Source: Bacteroidota bacterium
Lineage (GTDB): Bacteria; Bacteroidota; Bacteroidia; UKL13-3
DNA: 41,818 bases
Direction of reading: 5' to 3'
NCBI GenBank assembly: GCA_947453415.1
Contig: CANGGG010000021.1
Coordinates: 1 to 41,818, forward strand
A program made the translations under genes and the position numbers. This document shows positions 8,073-16,472 of the stretch, in pieces; position 1 is the stretch's first letter, and every line of letters starts with the position of its first letter. The notes under the pieces are model-generated. The model was not told the DNA's origin. It saw nothing but the letters and a program-made list of their open reading frames with translations, and did no database searches.

Positions 8073-9293
8073 TTATAAAGTTCCTGCTACCGCTTTTTGA
8101 ACTAAATCTGCAGCTTCTTTTAATACAATTGCAGAGTATACTTTCAATCCACTTTCATCTATTAATAATTTAGCAGCTTCGGCATTAGTTCCTTGTAAAC
8201 GAACAATAATTGGAACGGGAATGTTACCAATTGATTTATAAGCGTCCACAACACCTTGAGCAACTCTATCGCAACGAACAATTCCACCAAAAATATTGAT
8301 CAAAATTGCTTTTACGTTTGGATCTTTCAAAATAATACGGAAACCCGCTTCTACAGTTGTTGCATTAGCACTACCACCTACGTCTAAAAAATTTGCAGGA
8401 TCACCACCACTTAATTTAATAATATCCATTGTAGCCATTGCCAATCCAGCACCATTAACCATGCAACCAACGTTTCCATCCAATTTAACATAGTTCAAAT
8501 CATGTTTTTTAGCTTCTACTTCAGTAGGATCTTCTTCAGCTGTGTCGCGCATTGCAGCGTAATCAGCATGACGGTATAAAGCGTTGTCATCAATATCCAC
8601 TTTTCCATCTACCGCAATAATTTTATTATCGCTGGTTTTTAAAACTGGATTTATTTCAAACATGGCAGCATCAGAATTTGAATATGCTTTATATAAAGCA
8701 GTAACAAATTTTACCATTTGCTTAAATGCTTCCCCTTCGCAACCCAAAGTAAATGCAATTTTACGGGCTTGAAAAGCTTGTAAACCTACTTTAGGATCAA
8801 TGGTTTCTTTATGAATTAAATGAGGGGTATGTTCAGCAACATGCTCAATGTCCATTCCACCTTCAGTGCTATAAACAATAATGTTTTTGCTTTGACCTCT
8901 ATCTAACATTACACTCATGTAATATTCCTTAGGTTCGCTATCGCCAGGATAATATACATCTTGAGCAACTAAAACTTTACTTACCAATTTACCTTTTGGT
9001 CCAGTTTGAATAGTAACTAATGTACCTCCAATTAAATTACTCGTAATTTCTTTGGCTTTATCGGCATTTTTAGCAACGGCAACTCCACGTTGCTCTGAAC
9101 CAATAATACTTCCTTTACCACGTCCGCCAGCATGTATTTGTGCTTTAACAACTACCCAATCGCTTCCGTATTGTTCTTTTAATTTAAGTGCAGCTGTATA
9201 AGCTTCATCTGCAGTTTCAGCCACTATGCCTTCTTGCACAGCAACTCCAAACGATTTTAAAATTTGTTTGGCTTGGTATTCGTGTATATTCAT
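8073..9293 (-). CDS. sucC: Succinyl-CoA synthetase, beta subunit (ADP-forming type)
   Basis: SucC is the nucleotide-binding subunit that, with SucD, couples succinyl-CoA hydrolysis to ATP or GTP synthesis in the TCA cycle. The 406-residue protein opens with MNIHEYQAKQIL, the usual N-terminus of the ATP-grasp domain. It continues with KAQIHAGGRGKG, and ends with the C-terminal CoA-ligase fold carrying NGAGLAMATMD, DVGGSA and INIFGGIVRCD. Length is slightly above the 388 residues of the E. coli protein. No sucD gene lies beside it, so the alpha subunit must be encoded elsewhere. A promoter-like ATTG-N19-TATTTTCG lies upstream at 9325-9355 and a terminator downstream, so it is probably transcribed alone. 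Confidence 0.97.
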   Translation of the reverse strand: MNIHEYQAKQILKSFGVAVQEGIVAETADEAYTAALKLKEQYGSDWVVVKAQIHAGGRGKGSIIGSEQRGVAVAKNADKAKEITSNLIGGTLVTIQTGPKGKLVSKVLVAQDVYYPGDSEPKEYYMSVMLDRGQSKNIIVYSTEGGMDIEHVAEHTPHLIHKETIDPKVGLQAFQARKIAFTLGCEGEAFKQMVKFVTALYKAYSNSDAAMFEINPVLKTSDNKIIAVDGKVDIDDNALYRHADYAAMRDTAEEDPTEVEAKKHDLNYVKLDGNVGCMVNGAGLAMATMDIIKLSGGDPANFLDVGGSANATTVEAGFRIILKDPNVKAILINIFGGIVRCDRVAQGVVDAYKSIGNIPVPIIVRLQGTNAEAAKLLIDESGLKVYSAIVLKEAADLVQKAVAGTL

Positions 9294-9324
9294 TTTATTT
9301 TAAATGATGATTATTAATTGGGCA

Positions 9325-9355
9325 CGAAAATAGCAGATATACTCAATTACACAAT
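9325..9355 (-). promoter_or_regulatory. Bacteroidota-type promoter candidate for sucC
   Basis: On the minus strand ATTG (9352-9355) is followed after 19 bases by TATTTTCG (9325-9332), close to the Bacteroidota consensus TTTG-N19-TAnnTTTG. The -7 box deviates at one position (TTCG for TTTG). It lies about 32 bases before the sucC start codon. Confidence 0.5.
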
Positions 9356-9403
9356 TAAAATATTTAGCATATTTTGTGTTAAATATTAGCTTTTATATCA
9401 AAC

Positions 9404-9437
9404 AAAAAGCCATTCGTTTTAAAACGAATGGCTTTTT
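9404..9437 (-). terminator. Terminator of the TPR/OmpA-like lipoprotein gene
   Basis: A perfect hairpin (arms AAAGCCATTCGTTTT and AAAACGAATGGCTTT, essentially no loop beyond the central AT-rich bases) with T-runs lies 48 bases past the stop codon of the gene at 9485-11212. Its stem core, AAGCCATTCGT, repeats that of the terminator at 7944. Confidence 0.85.
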
Positions 9438-9484
9438 TATTTTTATTTAAATAATTTATTGCAAGGTCGTTGCAAGTAAATTCT

Positions 9485-11212
9485 TTATCTAATTGCTCCT
9501 TGAAATAAAGGATTGCTAAACATTTTAGCAAATTCCATATCACTTTTAGCCATGTTTCTTACTTCGCTGTTAGCGCCAATTGCTTTAATTAAGTTAGCAG
9601 CAACATCATCAGCATTGTTAGAACGAGCGGCAGCAACTGCTCTTAAATAATAATGATTCCATTTTAATTCATCAGGATTTAAAGCATCAATTGTAGCTTT
9701 ACAAGCAGCAGCATTTCCGTTTAACAAAAGTGCTAAGGCAGTATTAAAATCATTTATTTTACTGTTGTTAAATGATGAAACAGCTTCTACATAATTACCA
9801 TTTTTAACAGCTAATAAACCTAAGTTGTAACTTACGTCAGCGCCTTTAGTTCCTGCCATGTTATAATATTTTATTGCTTCAGCATAGTTTCCTGTTAATT
9901 TATAAACAACACCATAATTAGCTAATAAAGTTGGATTTTCTGGACTTAATACTAAAGCTTTATCTAAATTAGTTTTTGCAGCGGCAAAATCATTTTGTTG
10001 AATATTAGAAACAGCTAAGTTGTTATAACTTCTCCAATCCTCACTATTAATAACATTGTAAGCATTTAAAACTTCTTGTTTTTTAGTTAAATCAGTTGAA
10101 ATGATAGCTAAATGAAACAATTCTTTTGGAGATAATTTATCGTACATACCATAAAAAGTAAGCAATTCTGCATCAGTTTTCATTGGGCTTGCACCTTTAA
10201 TAATTAATTCCGATTTACGTAAACTTGGTAAAACGCTAACTTTTGCTTTTTCCCAAACTTTAGGGAAATTACGTCTTAATAAGCCTTCTCTTTCTTCGTC
10301 ACTAATTCCTTTATTTCTTAACACCTCAAGAATTGCATCTTTTTCTTTATATTCACTTGAAATAATTGCTTTTTCAAAACCTAACCAATCTTCAGCACTG
10401 CTATAACCACGTGTAAAGTTTTCATCATTCACTTCAGTAAAACCTAGTTTTCTCAATTCTTTTTTGAAGAATTTGAAAGTAGATTCTTCTCTGCCTTTCG
10501 ATAAATTTGTATTTCTATCTAATTCACCATCTGGAGAAGCATATGCATTAATTGCAATTCCTCTTGCTACAAAATTTGTATCAGCTTTTAACAAAATGCC
10601 TAATGCTTTAATTTGTGCTTTATTACTTAAGTTTTTACCTGCTGAAAATTTAGGATTAAATTTATCATTATCTAAAGGAAAATAGATATTGATTGATTTG
10701 TTTACTAATTCAACTTTGTAATCATCGCTAGTAAAAATTGTTTGATCGTTATTATTCAATAACAATGGAGTAACAATGGTACCTTCTGCTAATGCACCTA
10801 ATGTAATAGGAACTTCTTTTCCTAAAGCAGTAAATTTAGGCATTAATTTCGCATTTTTCATACTTGGTGTGTATGCAATTTTTGTACTGTATGATACTTT
10901 TCCACCCAATTTGGTGTCAACTGTTTCATCAGCACTTCCTTTAGCTTTTGTACCTTTTATGGTAGTTTCCTTCAAATTTATTACTGTTCCATCTTCACAT
11001 TTTAAATATGGAGAAAATGTAACAATTGTTTTTGGATTAATAGATTTAGCAGGAACATTTGCCTTAATAGTAATTTCTACACTGTCACCTTTTAACTCCA
11101 ATGGATTTGGAGAAACTGTGTAATTGTTTTTTGTAAAGTTGTTTTTTACGCTACATGCAGCTATTAAGCTAATGCAAGAAGCAGTAAAAATAACTTGTTT
11201 CATATGTCTCAT
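9485..11212 (-). CDS. TPR-containing lipoprotein with OmpA-like region
   Basis: The 575-residue precursor begins with a lipoprotein signal (MKQVIFTASCISLIAAC, lipobox IAAC), so it should be anchored in the outer or inner membrane facing the periplasm. Residues of about 20-175 form a beta-rich domain. The segment around 195-260 resembles an OmpA-like peptidoglycan-binding fold (INIYFPLDNDKF, then NAYASPDGELDRNTNLSKGRE). The C-terminal part, from about 370, contains tetratricopeptide-like repeats (AKTNLDKALVLSPENPTLLANYG, each split by short turns). The combination suggests an envelope scaffold linking peptidoglycan to another complex. I infer this from domain make-up only. Two starts are possible: ATG 11212 or ATG 11203; the latter gives the tidier signal peptide. 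Confidence 0.8.
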   Translation of the reverse strand: MRHMKQVIFTASCISLIAACSVKNNFTKNNYTVSPNPLELKGDSVEITIKANVPAKSINPKTIVTFSPYLKCEDGTVINLKETTIKGTKAKGSADETVDTKLGGKVSYSTKIAYTPSMKNAKLMPKFTALGKEVPITLGALAEGTIVTPLLLNNNDQTIFTSDDYKVELVNKSINIYFPLDNDKFNPKFSAGKNLSNKAQIKALGILLKADTNFVARGIAINAYASPDGELDRNTNLSKGREESTFKFFKKELRKLGFTEVNDENFTRGYSSAEDWLGFEKAIISSEYKEKDAILEVLRNKGISDEEREGLLRRNFPKVWEKAKVSVLPSLRKSELIIKGASPMKTDAELLTFYGMYDKLSPKELFHLAIISTDLTKKQEVLNAYNVINSEDWRSYNNLAVSNIQQNDFAAAKTNLDKALVLSPENPTLLANYGVVYKLTGNYAEAIKYYNMAGTKGADVSYNLGLLAVKNGNYVEAVSSFNNSKINDFNTALALLLNGNAAACKATIDALNPDELKWNHYYLRAVAAARSNNADDVAANLIKAIGANSEVRNMAKSDMEFAKMFSNPLFQGAIR

Positions 11213-11222
11213 ATAATTTTAT

Positions 11223-11253
11223 AGTTTTGTAGCAGCAATTATAATTATTTTCG
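11223..11253 (+). promoter_or_regulatory. Weak promoter candidate before the 67-aa gene
   Basis: TATTTTCG at 11246-11253 matches the -7 box seen before sucC, and TTTG at 11226-11229 could be the -33 box, but the spacing is 16 rather than 19. It would serve the 67-aa gene and the FtsE-like gene. It overlaps the upstream region of the divergent lipoprotein gene. Confidence 0.3.
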
Positions 11254-11279
11254 TTCAAAAAAACTCAATTAAAATATTT

Positions 11280-11483
11280 ATGTACTTAGTTAAAATAAAA
11301 GGAGTTGCAAAAATTCCAGATTATTTACAAATAAGAGATAACAACTTTACTCTAATTTGTTATACCCGAACCGATAGACCTGAAAAGGCCTTAGAGAAAT
11401 GTGGACTTGGTTTAAAAATAGAAAAAATAAAAGAATTAATGAACAAAGTTCCATTTGGTCAGGTTACTCCATTTGAATTTTAA
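11280..11483 (+). CDS. Small conserved-looking protein upstream of the FtsE-like gene
   Basis: This 67-residue cytoplasmic protein has no signal peptide or membrane segment. It starts MYLVKIKGVAKIPDYLQIRD and has the pattern of a compact alpha/beta fold: strand, loop with aromatic residues, strand LICYTR, then a basic helix KALEKCGLGLKIEKIKELM and a final strand. It ends 31 bases before the start of the FtsE-type ATPase on the same strand, so the two are probably co-transcribed. I recall similar short proteins beside ftsE-like genes in other Bacteroidota, but I cannot name a function. The ATG start, coding pattern and intact frame support it as a real gene. Confidence 0.75.
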   Translation: MYLVKIKGVAKIPDYLQIRDNNFTLICYTRTDRPEKALEKCGLGLKIEKIKELMNKVPFGQVTPFEF

Positions 11484-11514
11484 ATTAAATAAATCATAAA
11501 TAAAATTGTTAAAT

Positions 11515-12216
11515 ATGAATAAATCAGTAATTATAAACTTAAAAAACGTAAGTGTTTTTCAGCAAAATACTTTAATTCTTTCCAATGTAAACCTTGATAT
11601 ATTAGCATCAGAATTTATATATTTAATAGGACAAACAGGAAGTGGTAAATCAACTTTGTTAAAAACAATTTATGCTGAACTATCTCTAAATAAAGGAGAA
11701 GGTAAAGTAGCTGGCTTTAATTTACATCAACTAAAAGCCAATCAAGTTCCATTTTTAAGAAGAAAAATTGGAATTGTATTTCAAGATTTTCAATTACTTA
11801 CCGATAGAAGTGTTTATGAAAATTTATATTTTGTGTTACAAGCAACAGATTGGAAGAATAAAGCTGAAATGGATTCTAGAATCAATGAAGTTTTGGAAAT
11901 GGTAGGTTTGGATACCAAAAGCTTTAAAATGCCTTTTGAATTAAGTGGTGGAGAACAACAACGATTAGTTATTGCAAGGGCATTATTAAATAAACCTGAA
12001 GTAATTTTAGCCGATGAACCAACGGGAAATTTAGATCCTGAAACTAGCAATGGAATTATGGAATTATTGCACAAAATTGCTAAAAGCGGAACAGCCATTT
12101 TAATGGCAACTCATGATTATAGATTAATAACCAAATTTACTGGAAGAATTATTAAATGCGAAAAAGGTTCAATTAATGAATTGGCCGTCATTGAAGAAAA
12201 GTTAATGGGTAACTAA
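11515..12216 (+). CDS. ftsE: FtsE-type ABC transporter ATP-binding protein
   Basis: This 233-residue cytoplasmic ATPase has every ABC motif: Walker A GQTGSGKS at 39-46, Q-loop Gln90 in GIVFQDFQLL, signature LSGGEQ at 143-148, Walker B VILADE at 163-168, D-loop region NLDPE, and H-loop His200. The sequence is closest in style to FtsE, which with the membrane protein FtsX controls peptidoglycan hydrolases at the division septum. No ftsX lies next to it; in this phylum the two are often unlinked. I use ATG 11515, because the in-frame TTG at 11506 adds only three residues. A LolD/MacB-type ATPase is the main alternative, since all these families are similar. Confidence 0.85.
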   Translation: MNKSVIINLKNVSVFQQNTLILSNVNLDILASEFIYLIGQTGSGKSTLLKTIYAELSLNKGEGKVAGFNLHQLKANQVPFLRRKIGIVFQDFQLLTDRSVYENLYFVLQATDWKNKAEMDSRINEVLEMVGLDTKSFKMPFELSGGEQQRLVIARALLNKPEVILADEPTGNLDPETSNGIMELLHKIAKSGTAILMATHDYRLITKFTGRIIKCEKGSINELAVIEEKLMGN

Positions 12217-12223
12217 TTAGCTT

Positions 12224-12318
12224 CTAGCAAATGGCTTTCTATTGTTTATTATTTAATATTTCAATTAATTACTTTAATTAAATTGGCTTTTAGCCAAATG
12301 CTAGGTGCTAGCAGCTAG
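12224..12318. repeat. CTAGC-rich imperfect inverted repeat
   Basis: CTAGCAAATGGCT at 12224-12236 is mirrored by AGCCAAATGCTAG at 12292-12304, differing only in the central three bases. The second arm runs on into GTGCTAGCAGCTAG. It fills the gap between the ftsE-like gene and the hydrolase gene and resembles the TAGCTGCTAGC-type interspersed repeats of Bacteroidota. It could also form a long stem in the transcript. Confidence 0.5.
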
Positions 12319-12327
12319 AATAAAAAG

Positions 12328-13098
12328 ATGGAATTAAACTACAAAAAATATGGTGAAGCAAATGATACATTGATTATAATTCATGGTTTTTTGGGCTCAT
12401 TAGATAATTGGCATACCCTAGCAACTTCATTTGGCAACCACTTTTCTGTTTACACCATTGACATGCGAAACCATGGAAAATCGCCACATACCGAGCACCA
12501 TACTATTGAATTAATGGTAAATGATTTGGCTGCTTTTATGGACAAACATCAAATAATATCTGCAAATATTTTGGGTCATAGCATGGGCGGAAAAGTAGCC
12601 ATGCAATTTGCCTTTGATTTTCCCGATAAAATTGAAAAATTAATAGTTGCAGATATTGCACCTAGACAATATAAACGTGGACACGACTCAGTTTTTGAAG
12701 CGTTAAACGCTATAAAATTTGACCAAATTACAAAAAGAAAAGATGCGGAGGACATGCTTTTTCATTTGATACCAGATTTTGGAACACGTCAGTTTTTATT
12801 AAAAAACCTGACTCAAAATTCTGAAGGTGCTTATGCTTGGCGAGTAAACTTACCTGTTTTAGAAAAAGAATACGATGAAATTACTAAACCAATTATTTAT
12901 TCAGGTGTATTTTTAAAACCTGCATTGTTTTTACGTGGTTCACTTTCACTTTATATTCAAGCCGCTGACGAAATTGAAATTCAGGAACATTTTATTTTAG
13001 CTCAAATTTATACCATTGAAAATGCAGGACATTGGCTTCATGCTGAAAAACCAAAAGAATTTTATGAAAAGGTGTTTTCGTTTTTAAATGAAAACTAA
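12328..13098 (+). CDS. Alpha/beta-fold hydrolase (YbfF-like esterase)
   Basis: The 256-residue cytoplasmic protein is a compact alpha/beta hydrolase. It shows the oxyanion region IIIHGFLGSLDNWHTLA at 16-32, DMRNHGKSPH at 45-54, the nucleophile elbow GHSMGG with Ser85, VADIAP at 107-112, and the catalytic histidine in NAGHWLHAEKP (His235). These features match the YbfF group, esterases that cleave short acyl or acyl-CoA esters in vitro. The natural substrate is not known. It follows the ftsE-like gene after a repeat-filled gap of 111 bp and may have its own promoter. The cap region around 120-190 is of usual size. Confidence 0.88.
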   Translation: MELNYKKYGEANDTLIIIHGFLGSLDNWHTLATSFGNHFSVYTIDMRNHGKSPHTEHHTIELMVNDLAAFMDKHQIISANILGHSMGGKVAMQFAFDFPDKIEKLIVADIAPRQYKRGHDSVFEALNAIKFDQITKRKDAEDMLFHLIPDFGTRQFLLKNLTQNSEGAYAWRVNLPVLEKEYDEITKPIIYSGVFLKPALFLRGSLSLYIQAADEIEIQEHFILAQIYTIENAGHWLHAEKPKEFYEKVFSFLNEN

Positions 13099-13229
13099 TT
13101 ACCATTCAAATATTATCATGAAAATGGCAGATTTGGATAAAAAGTCTGTAAGTTTATAAGCATTTTACAAAATTGTAAAATTGATTTTTAGCTACTTAAA
13201 CAAAAAAAAACAAAAAAAAGTGCTTATCA

Positions 13230-13260
13230 TTTGTATAACTTGAATGTTTTTATACTTTTG
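13230..13260 (+). promoter_or_regulatory. Consensus promoter of the tRNA pair
   Basis: TTTG at 13230-13233 is followed after exactly 19 bases by TACTTTTG at 13253-13260, a perfect match to the Bacteroidota vegetative consensus TTTG-N19-TAnnTTTG. It ends 15 bases before tRNA-Gly and should drive both tRNAs. Confidence 0.8.
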
Positions 13261-13275
13261 CACTCCCTAATCAAT

Positions 13276-13351
13276 GCGAAAGTAGCTCAGTTGGTAGAGC
13301 GCAACCTTGCCAAGGTTGAGGTCGCGAGTTCGAGCCTCGTCTTTCGCTCCA
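13276..13351 (+). tRNA. tRNA-Gly (GCC)
   Basis: The acceptor stem GCGAAAG pairs with CTTTCGC. The D arm GCTC...GAGC, the anticodon arm CAACC-TTGCCAA-GGTTG with anticodon GCC, and the T arm GCGAG-TTCGAGC-CTCGT (one G-T pair) are all intact. The discriminator T is followed by an encoded CCA at 13349-13351. Confidence 0.96.
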
Positions 13352-13393
13352 TTATTAATCAGCTTTTCTTTTATTAGAAAAAATAGTTAATAG

Positions 13394-13478
13394 GCCCGGG
13401 TGGTGGAATTGGTAGACACGCAGGACTTAAAATCCTGTATCCTTTAAAGATGTGCGGGTTCAAGTCCCGCCCCGGGTA
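13394..13478 (+). tRNA. tRNA-Leu (TAA)
   Basis: This is a class II tRNA with a long variable arm. The acceptor arm GCCCGGG pairs with CCCGGGT (first pair G-T). The anticodon arm CAGGA-CTTAAAA-TCCTG has anticodon TAA. The variable arm is about 16 bases, and the T arm is GCGGG-TTCAAGT-CCCGC. CCA is not encoded: the genome reads CTA after the discriminator A. Confidence 0.95.
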
Positions 13479-13480
13479 CT

Positions 13481-13513
13481 AAAGCCTTTGAATTTATTCA
13501 AAGGCTTTTTTTA
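13481..13513 (+). terminator. Terminator of the tRNA pair
   Basis: AAGCCTTTGAA and TTCAAAGGCTT form a perfect 11-bp stem around a four-base loop, followed by a T-run. It begins 3 bases after tRNA-Leu. Confidence 0.88.
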
Positions 13514-13645
13514 TGCTTTAAAACGCCAAATTCTTATAAGAATTTAATAGTTTACTTTAATTTGTCAATTGTAGTAATTTATAAAATATTTTGTAAGGCA
13601 TTTAAAGTTATATTTAAGATACCATTGAACAGACACTTACAAAAA

Positions 13646-16030
13646 TCAAATTTTTATAAATTTTATAACTTTATTTTTTATTTGAATAAAATAAATTCCT
13701 GGGTTTAGGTCGTAAATATTTATTTTACTTCCTGATCCAATTTTTGAAATACCACCACAAATATTTTTAATAATAAAGTTTTCAAAATCATCTACATTTG
13801 ATACGTTTATTATGTCACTTGAAGGATTAGGGTAAATATTTATATTTAAATCTAAATAAAGTGGTTTAATACTTGTTGTTGTTTTGTTTTCTAAATGCCT
13901 CTTCAATGCAATTGAATGGTTATTTCCAGCAGAAATTTCTTTCCATAAGGTATCTGTTCCAACTTTTTGAGGACTATTATAATTTATATTATTTCCCAAT
14001 CCTAATTGACCTGCAACATTTATGCCCCAAGACCATAAAGTGCCGTCATTTTTAAGTGCTAAAGTATGATTAGACCCAGATGATATTTTTTTCCAAGTAA
14101 TATCATTTCCAATCTGCCTTGGAGATTTATAATTAATTGTATCACCATGGCCAAGTTGCCCAATATCATTTCTCCCAAAAGACCATAGTTCACCGTTGTT
14201 TTTTATAGCAAAAGTATTATAACTTCCAGTTGTTATATTCCTCCAATTATTGTCAATTCCAATTTGCTGGAAATTATTGTAATTAATATTATTACCAAGT
14301 CCTAATTGACCACAATTATTCCAACCACTTGCCCAAAGTGTTCCATCTATTTTAATACCTATAAAATGATTACGTCCTAATGAAAAGTCAAGCCATTTTG
14401 TACCATCAATTTTTTGAGGTAAATTATATTTAGTATTATTAATTCCCAAACCTAATTGACCATAACTGTTATCTCCCCATCCAAACAAAGTACCATCTTT
14501 ATTTAATGCCATACTAGTTCGGTATCCAACTTTTATTACTATCCAATTACTATCTGTTCCTACTTTTTGAGGACTATTATAATTTATATTACTTCCCAAA
14601 CCTAATTGTCCTGAACCATTACTGCCCCATGACCATAAAGTGCCATCATTTTTAATTCCAAAAGATGACCATAACCCTGTTGAAATATTAACCCATGTAG
14701 TATCATTTCCCACCTTTTGAGGTGTATAAAATGTTTTATTATTACCTAAACCTAATTCACCATAATTGTTCAAGCCCCATGCCCATAGTGTGCCGTCATT
14801 TTTTATTCCAATAGTATGATCTTGATTTGTACTTATAATTTTCCAAATTGTATCTTGTTCGCATCTAACGGGTTTATTAAAATCGGAATTGGTATCTAAA
14901 CCTAATTGTCCAGAACCATTACTGCCCCATGACCACAATGTACCATCGAACTTAATTGCTAATGTATAACCTCCACCAGTAGATACTTTTGACCATTTGT
15001 ATTCGGTACTTGGCTTTACATAAACTTGTTGGGGGGTTTCATAATCTATAGTATCACCAATGCCAAGTTGCCCATTACCATTTGAACCCCATCCCCATAG
15101 TGTTCCATCTAATTTAATACCAATTAAATGACCAAGTCCAGGGGTACTAATTGAAATCCAATTTGAATTACTTAAAACTTTAGAAGGTATAGTATTTGGC
15201 CATCCCCATTCCCATATAGTGCCGTCAGTTTTTATTGCTAAAGACAGACAAAACCCTAACTCTATGAATTTCCAATTGTTGTCATTACCAACTTTTTGTG
15301 GAGTATTATAATCAATATAATTACCCAAACCCAATTGACCTGAACTGTTATCTCCCCATGCCCATAATGTTCCATCATTTTTTAGTGCCAAAGTATGGGT
15401 GTTACCAGAAACCATTAACCAATTACTATCTGTTCCCACTTTTTGAGGACTATTATAATTTATATTATTTCCCAAACCTAATTGACCATAACTGTTATCT
15501 CCCCATCCAAACAAAGTGCCATCATTTTTTATTGCAAATGTACCGGATACATATTTCCAATTATTTTCTATTCCAACCCTCTGAGGTCTATTATAGCTAA
15601 TATAATTACTAAGCCCTAATTCACCGGAGGAATTGTCACCCCAAGCCCAAAGTGTTCCATCTCGTTTTATAGCTAATGTAAAATTACCACTTGCTGAAAC
15701 AGAAATCCAATTAGTATCAACTCCTAATTTAGTTGGTTTATAATAATAAGTGAAATCACCTAAGCCTAATTGACCAGAAGAATTATCACCCCAGGCCCAT
15801 AAAGTGCCGTCATTTTGAATACCGTATACTGAACCTCCTGCACAATCTATCATTTTCCAATTTGAATTTAAGCCTACCTTTTGAGGTCTATTAAAATCAC
15901 AATTACCAACACCAAGCAAATTATTATTTGCACCCCAAACCCATAATGAGTTAAAATTTGTTTTTTGTGAAAAAAGATTTCCACATAATATAAAAATAAA
16001 AATAAAAATAAACTTTGATTTAATATTCAA
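13646..16030 (-). CDS. RCC1-repeat secreted protein with T9SS type A sorting domain
   Basis: The 794-residue protein starts with a signal peptide (KSKFIFIFIFILCGNLFSQ). It then carries about 14 RCC1-type repeats of roughly 50 residues, each built as GTLWAWGDNSSGQLGLG, a variable linker and PQKVG, followed by W and a serine-rich strand. RCC1 repeats fold into seven-bladed propellers, so two propellers are likely. Repeat 6 (GTIWEWGW...) is degenerate. The last 75 residues form a T9SS type A sorting domain: INIYPNPSSDIINVS, then LNPGIYFIQIKN and a basic end. The protein should therefore be exported by T9SS and anchored or released at the surface. Its ligand is unknown. The DNA of several repeats is nearly identical, suggesting recent duplication. 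Confidence 0.93.
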   Translation of the reverse strand: MNIKSKFIFIFIFILCGNLFSQKTNFNSLWVWGANNNLLGVGNCDFNRPQKVGLNSNWKMIDCAGGSVYGIQNDGTLWAWGDNSSGQLGLGDFTYYYKPTKLGVDTNWISVSASGNFTLAIKRDGTLWAWGDNSSGELGLSNYISYNRPQRVGIENNWKYVSGTFAIKNDGTLFGWGDNSYGQLGLGNNINYNSPQKVGTDSNWLMVSGNTHTLALKNDGTLWAWGDNSSGQLGLGNYIDYNTPQKVGNDNNWKFIELGFCLSLAIKTDGTIWEWGWPNTIPSKVLSNSNWISISTPGLGHLIGIKLDGTLWGWGSNGNGQLGIGDTIDYETPQQVYVKPSTEYKWSKVSTGGGYTLAIKFDGTLWSWGSNGSGQLGLDTNSDFNKPVRCEQDTIWKIISTNQDHTIGIKNDGTLWAWGLNNYGELGLGNNKTFYTPQKVGNDTTWVNISTGLWSSFGIKNDGTLWSWGSNGSGQLGLGSNINYNSPQKVGTDSNWIVIKVGYRTSMALNKDGTLFGWGDNSYGQLGLGINNTKYNLPQKIDGTKWLDFSLGRNHFIGIKIDGTLWASGWNNCGQLGLGNNINYNNFQQIGIDNNWRNITTGSYNTFAIKNNGELWSFGRNDIGQLGHGDTINYKSPRQIGNDITWKKISSGSNHTLALKNDGTLWSWGINVAGQLGLGNNINYNSPQKVGTDTLWKEISAGNNHSIALKRHLENKTTTSIKPLYLDLNINIYPNPSSDIINVSNVDDFENFIIKNICGGISKIGSGSKINIYDLNPGIYFIQIKNKVIKFIKI
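13957..15960. repeat. Internal DNA repeats of the RCC1 gene
   Basis: Roughly 150-bp units recur through the gene. The segment encoding NYNSPQKVGTDSNW is almost identical near 13957, 14557 and 15437, each containing CTTTTTGAGGACTATTATAA. Such identity makes unequal crossing-over and copy-number change between strains likely. It also makes short-read assembly errors possible here. Confidence 0.75.
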
Positions 16031-16054
16031 ATATAAAATATAATTTGAAATTTC

Positions 16055-16366
16055 CTAAAAATCATCCTCAAATTCATCATCTAGTAGCAAATCATCATTG
16101 AATAAAGTATCGTTCAAATTTGGAAACATGCGGTCTTTTTCACTTTGCTCTTCATGAAAATTATTTTCCTTTTTTATTGCTTTGATGCGTTTTAAAAGAG
16201 AATCAAATGAAGTAACTTCTGCAGGTAAGCACATTTCTTTAAAAGCAATCACTTCATCTTGAATATTTAACAAACGTTCTTCAAACTCATTGATATCCAA
16301 ATCATCAAATTGCTTTTCTAAATCTATCAAATTTGATTGTAATCTTTCTAACTCTATGTTTTTCAT
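16055..16366 (-). CDS. Small acidic, predicted coiled-coil protein of unknown function
   Basis: The 103-residue cytoplasmic protein has no signal peptide or membrane segment. Residues 1-70 show heptad-like leucine/isoleucine spacing (LERLQSNLIDLEKQFDDL), consistent with a coiled coil. The tail is strongly acidic (DDLLLDDEFEDDF). I do not recognise a family. It lies 24 bases upstream of the RCC1 gene on the same strand and could be co-transcribed with it, though the two proteins act in different compartments. The intact frame with ATG start and biased composition make it a plausible real gene. Confidence 0.65.
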   Translation of the reverse strand: MKNIELERLQSNLIDLEKQFDDLDINEFEERLLNIQDEVIAFKEMCLPAEVTSFDSLLKRIKAIKKENNFHEEQSEKDRMFPNLNDTLFNDDLLLDDEFEDDF

Positions 16367-16472
16367 ATAAGGACTTTTATTTTCAGTAAAAATACAAATT
16401 TGCTTTTCGTTTTTTATTTTTCAAAATTATAAATAAAACTATATTGCTTGAAGTTTGTAATTAAGTATAATT

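Noticed and set aside
15298-15600. A 100-aa plus-strand frame in the RCC1 gene
   Set aside because: Its Tyr-rich repeats mirror the RCC1 coding repeats on the other strand, so it is a shadow.
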